Part shown: piece after piece, positions 43,832 through 54,292 of the stretch | Layout of the letters: every line of letters begins with the position of its first letter | Numbering within the stretch: the stretch's first letter is position 1 | Source of the DNA: Apirhabdus apintestini | GTDB lineage: Bacteria; Pseudomonadota; Gammaproteobacteria; Enterobacterales; Enterobacteriaceae | Assembly: GCA_033977085.1 (NCBI GenBank) | Contig: CP138906.1 | Coordinates: 1,984,001-2,048,000 of the forward strand | DNA: 64,000 bases | Direction: 5' to 3' | The notes under the pieces: model-generated | Seen by the model: only the letters and a program-made list of their open reading frames with translations | Database searches by the model: none | Told to the model about the DNA's origin: nothing | Made by a program: the position numbers and the translations under genes

Positions 43832-43853
43832 TCCTTCCCCGCGCCCTGCGGGA
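43832..43853. terminator. hairpin between opgC and clsC
   Basis: TTCCCCGC / GCGGGAA with a short loop lies between two convergent genes 28 bases apart, so it probably ends both. No strong T-tract. Confidence 0.45.
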
Positions 43854-43856
43854 AAG

Positions 43857-45352
43857 CTACAGTAGCCACTCTACCGGCAAACGTGCGGCGATACGTACCA
43901 TCGCACGCTGCCAAAAGCGCGTTTGCGGTTCCTTTTTAATTATGCGCTGTGCACCATTATGCTCATCAATCCAGTTAATTCGACCAAGCTTATCCAGCCG
44001 CAGTGCCCAGGCGACTTCGGTGCGGTTGCGCGTGAAGCGCTGATGAATGTTTTGCGCCAACTCATCGCTTTCAATGACAAATCCCATTTCGGTATTCAGC
44101 ATCGCCGAGCGAGGATCGAAATTAAACGAGCCGATAAATACTTTTTCCCCGTCAACGCTAAATGTTTTGGCATGCAGGCTGGAACCGGAACTGCCGGTTA
44201 ACCCGCGGTCGTGCTGCGTTACGCCATCACCGGACTGAGGTTTTAACTCATACAGCGCGATACCGTGACGCCATAATTTTTGCGCCAGCGCGCATAGCCG
44301 GCGTGCACCACCGCGACGTCCGTCGCCGCCAGCGAATTAGTCAGAATCGCGATTTTTACGCCTTTGCGCGCCAGCGATAATAGTTGGGCAACGCCGGAGC
44401 GGGTGGGTACAAAATAGGCCGAAATAATATCGAACTGAGTACGGGGTTCACCAATAACGCGCAGCAGCCGCACGCCCAGCAAATTGCGCAGCCGGGCTTT
44501 GCCCTCGCCTTTACGCGGATCGTCACTCAGCAATCGCGCCTTAGCCCAAATCATGGATAAGGATCCGGACTCAAGCTGGCTCACAAAATGCGAGGTCCGT
44601 AAACGCTCCAGATACCGCCGTGCCATTGTCGAGTGCTGCTCCACCGGCAGCAGAGACAAACGTTGGCTAATTGCGTCATTATCGCTATTGAGCACGTGGG
44701 CTAACGTAGACACAGAGGCGCTGTTCCAATAGCGTTCAAAGTCTTCGCACACTTCAGCCACCACCGGCCCGCTTGCCAGTACGTCGAGGTCGGTAAACAG
44801 CGGCTGTTCACCGGCGCCGAAATACGCATCGCCGACGTTGCGCCCGCCAACAATGGTCACCTCACCGTCAACGGTAAAACTTTTATTATGCATACGGCGG
44901 TTGAGGCGCGCGAAGTCGGTCAGATAACCCAACGCCCGCAGCGTGCGAAAAGAAAAAGGGTTAAACAGACGAACGCTGATATTAGGCTGCGCATCCAGTA
45001 AACGCAGCACATCGTCCATGCCCTGCGTATTATTATCATCCAGTAAGATACGTACCCGAACGCCGCGCTCTGCCGCCGCTACCAGCGCGCTGAACAGCAG
45101 GCGCCCGGACATATCGTCCTCCCAGATATAGTACTGCACGTCCAGGGTGCGCTCAGCCACCTCCGCCAGAAGGTAGCGTGCCGCAAAGGCATCCAGACTA
45201 TCGGGCAACGGGTGAAGCCCGCTAAGCCCTTTGTGGCTTGCCGTACCGGGTGCTACGGCGCGTCCAAGCCACGTCGCGTGTTCATTAGCAGAGGTTTCCC
45301 CGGCAGGTTCACGCCAGCAGGTGCCGCTCGCATCAGATATTTTTTCTATCAT
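43857..45352 (-). CDS. clsC: cardiolipin synthase C (frameshifted)
   Basis: Phospholipase-D family enzyme (YmdC) that makes cardiolipin. Two HxKx4D motifs: NRRMHNKSFTVDG in the N-terminal half and LHAKTFSVDG in the C-terminal half, with FIGSFNFDPRS following. The T run 44277-44281 has five bases where six are needed, shifting the frame after YARWRKK; the remainder to MVRIAARLPVEWLL is readable. The start is uncertain: ATG 45352 (MIEKISDAS) is used, but the frame is open to an ATG at 45445. E. coli curli genes, next on this side, are missing. Confidence 0.88.
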
Positions 45353-45547
45353 GGCAAATGAAGAGATCCGACTGACGCCCATCACAGGAGACGTCAGAAA
45401 ATAAAGCCTATGTTCACAAACACCCTGGCCTAAAATTAACTCCATATTAAACAGGCCAGGCCCGTATCATGGCGAAATGCTTCCGTCCCGACGCTCCTGC
45501 GCTGTGACACCGTTTAGTGGCCGCAAATAGCACTAAGTGGCATGACA

Positions 45548-46129
45548 CTAATCCGCCGGTAATTCGTCGCCGTTTTCCTGAAGTTCTTCCCACATCGCAT
45601 AGATAGCTTCCCGCGTTAACTGAGCCATCGTGCGCCAGAAAACCGTTTCCGCGTGCGCCTCAACTTTCCCCAGAAAGGAATCGCACCACGGCAATAACCA
45701 GTCGGCAAAGAGCGTATCGAGCGCCTCATCATCACGCTCACCGGCATTATCTTCAAGCCAGGAAGCCGCCAGCAGTAAAGCACCGAAATGATCGGCGGCA
45801 CCGTCACCGGCAGGAATATGATATGAGGTGAGAAACTGGCGGAATTCGCTGTCATCTCGCTGCCCGACCCATGCGGAACGGAATGGCGACACGCGACATT
45901 CTTCGCCAACAAAAAGCATATTATACTCTGCGGCCAGCGCGTCACATTCGCTATTCTGGCGTATACGCTCCAGTAATGCGGCCTGCTCCAGTGGCCATAC
46001 GGGCGCCAGCTTATCCTCACGGATAAGATCATAAAGCGGTGCCAGCAGCGTATTCTGAGGATGACGATACCAAAGCGAGCCAAGAACGCGGCATACCATT
46101 GAAAATTCGTTCATTTCTTTCATTCTCAT
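45548..46129 (-). CDS. ycdY: TorD-family chaperone YcdY
   Basis: Cytoplasmic redox-enzyme-maturation type chaperone; in E. coli it activates the phosphatase YcdX, encoded next to it. Conserved segments are NEFSMVCRVLGSLWYR, YNMLFVGEECRVSPFRSAW and LLAASWLEDNAG. The ATG at 46129 overlaps the ycdX stop (ATGA); internal ATGs at 46123 and 46114 are alternatives, the last matching the E. coli start. About 188-193 residues, intact. Confidence 0.9.
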   Translation of the reverse strand: MRMKEMNEFSMVCRVLGSLWYRHPQNTLLAPLYDLIREDKLAPVWPLEQAALLERIRQNSECDALAAEYNMLFVGEECRVSPFRSAWVGQRDDSEFRQFLTSYHIPAGDGAADHFGALLLAASWLEDNAGERDDEALDTLFADWLLPWCDSFLGKVEAHAETVFWRTMAQLTREAIYAMWEELQENGDELPAD

Positions 46130-46867
46130 TGAAAAAGCGCGTTAAGTTCAGGATCGCAGGGCATGCCGCGCGAAGCCAGAAAATCCAGCAGCCGACGCGG
46201 CGATACGTTCAGAATACGATCTTCGGGGAAATTAACCTCATCCAGGATACGACGGCACTCGCTGAAGTCGCCCAGCGTAAACGCCGTATGCGAATCAGAC
46301 CCCAGCGCCAGCCAGCCGCCGGCATCGCGCACCGCTTCGGCGATTGCCCGACAGTTAGGCTCGCTGCCTTTACGCGAGTGGCTAAAGGAGGAATTATTCA
46401 ATTCAAGCGCAACCTGATAGTACGCTGCCGCTGCCGCAATCGCCGGAATATCCACGGGGAATTTAGGATTGCCGGGATGGCTAATAATATGTACATCGCC
46501 TCCCGCCATTGCGGCTATCATCGCCTCGGTATGAGCGACTGCATCACGCGGGGAAAGACGGGTTCATGAAACCCGGCGATGATTAAATCCAGAGCGTCCA
46601 GCATCGGTCCGGTGCAGTCGATATCGCCAGCGGTATTTTTAATATTCGCTTCAATGCCCCGTAAAATACCTACACCGTCCACGACGCGCGGCCAAACGTG
46701 CATATTCATAAAATGCCAGTAATGCGGCGCATCGGCCATATCCGGGCCGTGATCGGTAATGGCGAAAAGCGTAATCCCTTTTGTTTCGCCATCGTAATAT
46801 AGTCATGAAGCGTGCTATAAGCGTGCGTACTGGCGACGGTGTGCATATGTAAGTCAACGGGGTACAT
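46126..46867 (-). CDS. ycdX: PHP-family zinc phosphatase YcdX (two frameshifts)
   Basis: Trinuclear zinc hydrolase of the PHP family. Metal ligands are readable in YPVDLHMHTVASTHAYS, ITDHGPDMADAPHYWH, HIISHPGNPKFP, LNNSSFSHSRKGSE and ALGSDSHTAF. Shifts: the T run 46779-46782 is one short and the G run 46550-46553 is one short. Together with ycdY it forms a coupled pair. Restored length about 247 residues. Confidence 0.9.
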
Positions 46868-46944
46868 CGATATCTCCTGTCTTTTTTACAAGAATACCAG
46901 CAAACGCCCGGCGATTTTAGATCCCGCCGCGCTGCTACATCGCG

Positions 46945-47878
46945 TTAGTATCCCCGAGCTCTGTCTATTTCGCCTGCGGGGCGCTCCCCGCGCTCGCGCC
47001 GCGCAATTATCTCTGCGATAAACGCAATAGCCTCTTCCTCAAGCGTCGCCGCCGCTACATGGGGAGTGATAGCGACTCGCGGATGCTGCCAGAGTGGGTT
47101 ATCCGGCGGCAGCGGCTCACGGGCAAAAACGTCCAGCATCGCACCTTTAATATGACCACGATTTAACGCCGCCAGCAGATCGTCCTCCACCAGATGCGCC
47201 CCGCGGGCAAGGTTCATGACAATTGCACCCGCAGAAGCTGCGCCAGCAGCGTCTCTTTAATAAGACCGGCCGTTTCCGGCGTCGAAGGGAGCAGGTTAAT
47301 CAGCACCCGCGTTGCCTGTAAAAAGCGGGCAGTTCATCGGCGCCGGCAAAACTGGTTATTTTTACCCGCTTTTTACGACTTCGACTCCGGTACGCACCGG
47401 AAACGCCCATTCGGCCAGGCTTTCTGCTACCCTGGTGCCTAAAACGCCGGCCCCCATCACGCCAACCGTAAACCCATCGCGCGCGTAGGGCGGCAGCGGT
47501 TCCCAGCGGGCCGTCTGCTGCGCAAGCCGATAATCATCAAAACGCCGAAACCAGTGCAGCGTTTGGCTGACCGCATACTCCTGCATCTGCCGTGCCATAC
47601 CGGTGTCTTCCAGTCGATACAGCGGCACTTCCGGTAGTAACATCCGGGCACGTCGCCAGGCGCTGAAGTATGGCATCCACGCCGGCGCCGAGGATAAACA
47701 CGCCTTTTAAAGGGCGCCGCTGCAGCATCTCCGGCGGTGGATCCCACACCAGCGCATAATCAGCATGCGCCGCATCGCCCGGCGCCCAGGCACGCACCCG
47801 AGCCTGCGGTAGCGCCGCCGTTAATAATTCGCCCCAGCGGACGCAGTCAAAGCTGGGATGATAAAACAGGATGTCCAT
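46945..47878 (-). pseudogene. ghrA: glyoxylate/hydroxypyruvate reductase GhrA, at least four frameshifts
   Basis: NADPH-dependent 2-hydroxyacid dehydrogenase. MDILFYHPSFDCVRW starts it, RLEDTGMARQMQEYAVSQ and the dinucleotide motif VGVMGAGVLGTRVAESL are in the middle, and NLARGAHLVEDDLLAALNRG and the active-site His region HPRVAITPHVAA near the end. Frame changes lie near 47640, 47390, 47325 and 47235. The total length is still near normal. Along with thiK it has an unusually high indel density, so genuine decay is possible, though errors are equally likely. Confidence 0.75.
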
Positions 47879-48376
47879 GTACGGCTCCCCTATGGGTAAT
47901 GTTCCCGGCCGCGCCGGCATTTGAAAAGTGCCATAGCACGCTGGCACAGCTTGAGTCCTACAAACGACTCCTGGCGGCGAAAAGACTTAAAGCACCGGGC
48001 GCTGTGATAAACGTCCGGCAGGCCCGCGCGCAGAAAGCAGAGCGAATAGCAGGTAGCTAAAACATCAGGCGCGGTCAATGTGGCAATAGCAACCAGGATG
48101 GCCTAATGGACCGAGTGCTAAGTGAATGATGTTTATCACTTTAGCACAGAGCGCTCGCAGCGCCTGGAACGAACATTTACCCGTACGCTCTTTTTTCGCG
48201 AATAAAATGCGCCTGAATGCACACTAACCGCATGAATAACATAATGAAATGCTGTTTAATCCGCCAATCAGAGCAAACTTTAACTGAACGCGCCAGCATC
48301 GCTGAAATTTGCATTGACGGGATTTATGCTTTCCCCTACATTAGCGCCCGTCCCGCCCGCAGGAATAAATCAGTTC
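47879..48376. other. gap between ghrA and the tRNA genes
   Basis: About 500 bases. An unassigned plus frame ends at 48060 with an Ala/Arg/Lys-rich stretch (LESYKRLLAAKRLK) that might be a gene remnant, but its beginning lies antisense in ghrA and I recognise nothing. The right end carries the promoter for the first tRNA gene. Confidence 0.45.
48314..48342 (+). promoter_or_regulatory. promoter of first tRNA-Ser
   Basis: TTGACG at 48314-48319 and TACATT at 48337-48342 with 17 bases between, 34 bases before the tRNA. The GC-rich stretch after the -10 box is typical of stable-RNA promoters. Confidence 0.65.
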
Positions 48377-48464
48377 GGTGAGGTGTCCGAGAGGCTGAAG
48401 GAGCACGCCTGGAAAGTGTGTATACGGCAACGTATCGAGGGTTCGAATCCCTCCCTCACCGCCA
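48377..48464 (+). tRNA. serX: tRNA-Ser(GGA), copy 1
   Basis: An 88-base class II tRNA with encoded CCA. The acceptor stem GGTGAGG pairs with CCTCACC; anticodon GGA is at 48411-48413; there is a long variable arm (TATACGGCAACGTATC) and a T-arm GAGGGTTCGAATCCCTC. Nearly the same as E. coli serX, which lies next to ghrA too. It reads UCC and UCU serine codons. Confidence 0.96.
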
Positions 48465-48513
48465 TCTTTATGGCAGAGTCGCCTGGTGGGTTTAAAAAAC
48501 GACTTTGTCTCAC

Positions 48514-48539
48514 AAAAAGCCCGATTTATCGGGCTTTTT
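48514..48539 (+). terminator. terminator after tRNA-Ser copy 1
   Basis: Hairpin AAAAAGCCCGA-TTTA-TCGGGCTTTTT about 50 bases past the tRNA. Confidence 0.88.
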
Positions 48540-48819
48540 GTGTTCAACTAGCTCAACGCTTTTCCAGTGCACCAGCGTTAACCACGCCCAATACAGTGTT
48601 TGATACATTTTTATCCGTCCCATCGCCAGCGTTGTTACATCACCTGCTCGCACGCGGCCAATCTGCCCGGCTATAGCGATACATCGTTATGGCCTAAAAT
48701 ATCCGGTGTACACCCGCTGACATAGCGGTCAATAAGTACCTTACTTATCGCTGTAAAACCGCCCGCGCGCCTTTGCTGTTCAGAGCTTAGGCGAACGGCG
48801 CTAAATGCATAAAATTATC

Positions 48820-48848
48820 TTGACCGCTGAAACGCAACTCCCTATAGT
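48820..48848 (+). promoter_or_regulatory. promoter of second tRNA-Ser
   Basis: TTGACC at 48820-48825 and TATAGT at 48843-48848 with 17-base spacing, followed by a GGCGCC discriminator. A strong stable-RNA type promoter 38 bases before the tRNA. Confidence 0.85.
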
Positions 48849-48886
48849 GGCGCCCCGTTGCCCGGCAACGGGTAGCGAAACAATTC

Positions 48887-48974
48887 GGTGAGGTGTCTGA
48901 GAGGCTGAAGGAGCACGCCTGGAAAGTGTGTATACGGCAACGTATCGAGGGTTCGAATCCCTCCCTCACCGCCA
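48887..48974 (+). tRNA. tRNA-Ser(GGA), copy 2
   Basis: Same as copy 1 apart from a T instead of C early in the molecule (GTCTGAGAGG versus GTCCGAGAGG). Anticodon GGA at 48921-48923, CCA encoded. It has its own promoter and terminator. E. coli has a second GGA tRNA (serW) but at another locus, so the tandem location here is notable. Confidence 0.96.
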
Positions 48975-48983
48975 TTTTTAAAT

Positions 48984-49015
48984 AAAAAAGCTCAGGTTCA
49001 GGCCTGAGCTTTTTA
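48984..49015 (+). terminator. terminator after tRNA-Ser copy 2
   Basis: Hairpin AAAAAGCTCAGG-TTCAGG-CCTGAGCTTTTT, 10 bases past the tRNA. Confidence 0.88.
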
Positions 49016-49568
49016 TTAGCTGCCGTTACCGCTCCGGCGTAGTGTACTGCGCCGGGTTACAGCGAAGCCCGGCGCACCGGGTCTTCTCTGATGGTACCGC
49101 AGAGCGTCACTCATTATAGGCTTCAAGCGTGCGCTGGCACAGCGCTGAACGTACACAATCCTCTCGCCCAAATTGGACAATACCTATCATCGCATCCTCA
49201 TTAAACCGCCTCAGCGCATCGCTTAATCCTGATGCTACGCCCGCGGGAAGATCGCACTGGGTTATATCGCCATTCACAATTACGGTCACATTTTCCCCCA
49301 GCCGCGTCAGGAACATTTTCATTTGCGCCGAAGTAACATTTTGCGCCTCGTCCAGTATCACCACCGCATTTTCGAAAGTCCGCCCTCGCATATAAGCAAA
49401 CGGAGCAATTTCGACCTTACCAATCTCCGGGCGCAGGCAATACTGCATAAAAGACGCCCCGAGCCGACGAACCAGCACATCATGTTACCAACGGTGCAAA
49501 ACTGATCCACCCCAGCGGTTGAAAACTGATCCAGGGGTTAATCTGCTCCTCTGAATACAGGGGAGCTT

Positions 49569-50586
<1,018 letters not shown>

Positions 50587-50590
<4 letters not shown>

Positions 50591-51370
50591 TGGTCGAACT
50601 ACAACATCAACGGCTGATGGTGCTTGCTGAACAGCTCCAGGCTGGACAGCCTTATCGGCGCGGCGCCGGCACTGTCGCAACAGGCAGTGGATCAGGAATG
50701 GAGCTATATGGACTTCCTGGAGCACCTGCTACATGAGGAGAAACTGGCCCGGCATCAGCGTAAACAGGCGATGTACACGCGGATGGCAGCCTTCCCGGCG
50801 GTGAAGACGTTCGAGGAATACGACTTCACCTTCGCCACCGGCGCACCTCAGAAGCAAATCCAGTCGCTGCGTTCCCTGAGCTTCATCGAACGTAACGAAA
50901 ACATCGTGTTGCTGGGCCCCTCGGGCGTGGGGAAAACACATCTGGCGATAGCCATGGGCTACGAGGCAGTACGGGCGGGCATCAAGGTTCGCTTCACAAC
51001 AGCAGCGGACCTGCTGTTACAGCTGTCGACTTCCCAGCGTCAGGGGCGTTACAAAACGACACTCAATCGCGGTGTCATGGCCCCCAAACTGCTCATCATC
51101 GACGAAATAGGCTATCTGCCGTTCAGCCAGGAAGAGGCAAAGCTGTTCTTCCAGGTCATTGCCAAACGTTACGAAAAGAGCGCGATGATCCTGACCTCTA
51201 ACCTGCCGTTCGGGCAGTGGGACCAGACGTTCGCGGGTGATGCAGCCCTGACATCGGCAATGCTGGACCGGATCTTACATCACTCACACGTAGTCCAGAT
51301 AAAAGGAGAGAGCTATCGACTGAAGCAGAAACGAAAGGCCGGGGTTATAGCGGAAGCTAATCCTGAGTAA
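50587..51370 (+). CDS. istB: IS21 helper ATPase IstB, copy 2 (one-base insertion)
   Basis: AAA+ helper with GPSGVGKTH and LLIIDEIG motifs. The start ATG overlaps the istA stop. This copy keeps the base missing from copies 1 and 3 near the start (AEQLQ) but has an extra G at about 50643. Downstream, a single frame is open to the end. Confidence 0.9.
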
Positions 51371-51859
51371 GCAAGGTGGATCAATATTAGACCGTTGGTG
51401 GTGACGGTAAGTGGATCACTTTTTACCCGTTGTTGACACATCATAAACCGGGCGAAAATAGGGCGCGAACTTCTCTGCAATATCCCCCGGCAGAAAACCG
51501 AGATCTTCATCCGCCTGCAGTACCGGGCGCGTCACGATAATCCGCTCAACCTCTTTATGGATCAGCGCTTCTGCGGCTTTCGCCGCGCTGATGAAGGTCT
51601 TGCCACAGCCGGCTTCACCGGTAGCGAAGATAAGCTTTTTGGTTTCTATCGCCCGCAGATAATCCGCCTGCGCCGGATTCATGGCCTGCACGGGCGTGCT
51701 ATCGCGATTATCCCGCGCCATGCCGATAGCTTCCACACCGCCCATATGAACCAAAGACGTAACCGACTCTTCTTCCCACTGTTTATGGCTGCGCGAATCA
51801 CGTCTTAATAAACGTTTCGCTTCACGACGCGCTTTGACAACTGCTTTTTGTCTTCCCAT

Positions 51860-52376
51860 AGCGAGTACCTTGACCAGTTAGTTTTTGCTACCCGCGCCGG
51901 ATAAACCGGTGCGAATGTATGCACTCACGGGTAAGTCGGCTCCCTTAATAAGCCATCGTTAGTATTGCTGAATGAGAACAGCGGCGTTACGCGCCTGAGT
52001 AGAGGATAGGGAATAAAATGAGAGTGAAGTATTGAGACTATGAAATGGACGGCAAAGCCAGCCGGGCCAGAAGTAAAGCCCCGCAAGGGCTGACTGCACA
52101 ATAAACGCCAGGAAAACACCATCTATGCCCCCTCTGAGTGACAACCACATCGATTGTCGGACGCTCACACTGCTGCCTTAATTATATCAAGAAATCAACA
52201 TTTACCTCACCGCTTACCCAACCACGGATTTATTCGCTGCTGTGGGTAAATCCGTGCGCGTAAAACGGATGAATAAATTGCCCCGTTTTCCCAAAAGTAA
52301 GAACCAGAAACCGCTATTTGATGTTCTTCCCCGCGCCGGTGCCCAACATACTGGCGGCCCGGCGCCTGGAACAGCC
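51860..52376. other. gap between phoH and putP
   Basis: About 515 bases. The left end must carry the phoH promoter and ribosome site; I see no convincing pho box. A hairpin AGCCCC-GCAA-GGGCT is at about 52075-52090. A minus-strand frame of 69 codons (51959-52168) has a hydrophobic centre (GVFLAFIVQSALAGLYFWPGW) but no known homologue. E. coli efe genes, expected here, are absent. Confidence 0.5.
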
Positions 52377-53885
52377 TTACTTTGCCAGCCCTTTTTCCGG
52401 TGCCGGATAAAGATAGTGGTCATTCGCCTGCGTGAATCGCGCGCGCATCTCAGGAGAAGGCGCCTTACCCAGCAGGCTGAAGCAAACAATACCGATGCTC
52501 GCAAAAATAAAGCCCGGAATGATTTCGTACAGATCAAACCAGGAGAAGTGTTTCCAGACAATCACCGTCACCGCGCCAATCAGCATGCCTGCCAGCGCGC
52601 CGCTGCGCGTCATACGCGGCCATATCACGGAAAACAACACTACCGGACCAAATGCGGCGCCAAAGCCTGCCCACGCATAGCTAACCAGCCCCAGTACGCG
52701 GTTTTCCGGGTTAGCGGCCAGCGCTATCGATACTAAAGCAACGACCAGTACCATAGCGCGCCCCACCCACACCAGTTCTCTCTGGCCGGCGTTTTTACGT
52801 AAGAAAGCTTTATACAGATCTTCCGTTATCGCACTGGAGCACACGAGAAGCTGGCGGCTCAGCGTAGACATCACCGCAGCCAGTATCGCCGACAGTAATA
52901 CGCCGGCTATCCACGGATTGAATAATAACTGCGTCAGTTCAATAAAAACGCGCTCGCTATTTTGTGTTACCGCACCCGCCTGTGCCGGATGATCGGTAAA
53001 CCAGGCGATGCCAAAGAACCCTACGGCAACCGCACCGGCTAGGCACAGCACCATCCAGGTCATGCTTATCCTTCGCGCATTAACGATAGTGTGATGTGAG
53101 TCTGCGGCCATAAAGCGCGCCAGAATATGCGGTTGCCCAAAATACCCAAGCCCCCAGCCCATTAGCGAGATGATGGCGACAAAATTTAACCCTTTGAGCA
53201 TATCGAGGTTCTCTACGCTTTTCTGGCGGATAACCTCCAGCGAATCGCCGAAGCCGCCCACGGCGATAATCACCATTACCGGGGTTAAAATTAGCGCGAA
53301 AATCATCAGGCTCGCCTGTACGGTATCCGTCCAGCTTACCGCCAGAAAGCCGCCGATAAAGGTATAGATAATCGTTGCCGCCGCCCCGGCCCAAAGCGCC
53401 GTTTCATAGCTCATTCCAAAGGTACTTTCAAACAGGCGCGCGCCGGCCACCACGCCCGACGCGCAATAAATGGTGAAAAATAACAGAATGACTAACGCCG
53501 AGATTATCCGCAGCATCCGACTGTTATCTTCAAAGCGCGCGCTGAAGTAGTCAGGCAGCGTCAACGCGTTGTTATTCACTTCTGTATGTACTCGCAGGCG
53601 CCCGGCCACCAGCTTCCAGTTAATATAAGCTCCCAGCGACAGGCCAATGGCTATCCAACTTTCGGAGATCCCGGAAAGAAAAATCGCCCCCGGCAACCCC
53701 ATCAATAGCCAGCCGCTCATATCTGACGCACCGGCGGAAAGCGCGGTCACAAAGCTGCCCAAGCTGCGCCCGCCGAGAATATAATCGTCAAAATTTTTCG
53801 TGGATCGCCAGGCGATAAAACCAATTAATATCATGCCCAGGATGTAGACCAGGAAGGTCACCAGCAAAGGGGTGCTAATGGTCAT
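52377..53885 (-). CDS. putP: sodium/proline symporter
   Basis: Inner-membrane Na+/proline symporter of the SSS family, 502 residues as in E. coli, intact, with about 13 helices. Conserved segments include FDDYILGGRSLGSFVTALSAGASDMSGWLL (Na+ site region), GQPHILARFMAA and LSAILAAVMSTLS. It supplies proline to PutA and is transcribed away from putA from the shared control region. Confidence 0.97.
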   Translation of the reverse strand: MTISTPLLVTFLVYILGMILIGFIAWRSTKNFDDYILGGRSLGSFVTALSAGASDMSGWLLMGLPGAIFLSGISESWIAIGLSLGAYINWKLVAGRLRVHTEVNNNALTLPDYFSARFEDNSRMLRIISALVILLFFTIYCASGVVAGARLFESTFGMSYETALWAGAAATIIYTFIGGFLAVSWTDTVQASLMIFALILTPVMVIIAVGGFGDSLEVIRQKSVENLDMLKGLNFVAIISLMGWGLGYFGQPHILARFMAADSHHTIVNARRISMTWMVLCLAGAVAVGFFGIAWFTDHPAQAGAVTQNSERVFIELTQLLFNPWIAGVLLSAILAAVMSTLSRQLLVCSSAITEDLYKAFLRKNAGQRELVWVGRAMVLVVALVSIALAANPENRVLGLVSYAWAGFGAAFGPVVLFSVIWPRMTRSGALAGMLIGAVTVIVWKHFSWFDLYEIIPGFIFASIGIVCFSLLGKAPSPEMRARFTQANDHYLYPAPEKGLAK

Positions 53886-54292
53886 GTAGCCTCTCCATGT
53901 TATTGTGCCGGGCAGGTTCCACCCGGTAGCCCCTCATAAAACGAGACGAGGGAAGGTTAATTATTTTATGACGCTATTTTAATCAAAACTAATTTCATAT
54001 TTACATTTCAATTAACATATATTTCACATCACGCACCGGTTTGCCAATCACTATTTCACTACAGGTTGCACTGGCTCACGTTTTAAAATAACAGCATGAA
54101 ATAATAGTTATTATTTTCAATGCAATAGAACAAAATACCTCAATATCTATGCACTGGTAGTGTCTGATGCACTTCATTTGCATGACCAATTTTCAGAGTT
54201 GCCAGTCGCATCACAATTAACAAGGTTGCACAAAGTTGCAACATATCAGATAGTCCAGTCATAACGTATTCACCCAAACAGGAGCTAATGGA
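53886..54292. promoter_or_regulatory. putP-putA divergent control region
   Basis: About 400 AT-rich bases between the two divergent genes. In E. coli and Salmonella the PutA protein itself represses both genes through GTTGCA-containing operators here. I find GTTGCA at 54065-54070, 54225-54230 and 54235-54240, the last two only 4 bases apart. AGGAG lies 10 bases before the putA ATG. Confidence 0.8.
54225..54240 (+). promoter_or_regulatory. paired PutA operator sites
   Basis: Two GTTGCA motifs with CAAA between them, just upstream of putA, match the known DNA-recognition sequence of the PutA ribbon-helix-helix domain. Confidence 0.75.

Larger units (their letters stand above)
48465..48886. other. 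spacer between the two tRNA-Ser genes
   Basis: About 420 bases holding the terminator of the first tRNA (48514-48539) and a near-consensus promoter for the second (48820-48848). I see no gene in the stretch between them. Confidence 0.6.

Noticed and set aside
47737..48060. 107-codon plus-strand frame overlapping ghrA
   Set aside because: More than half is antisense to ghrA and the rest is low-complexity Ala/Arg/Lys sequence with no homologue known to me. Recorded only as a possible remnant.
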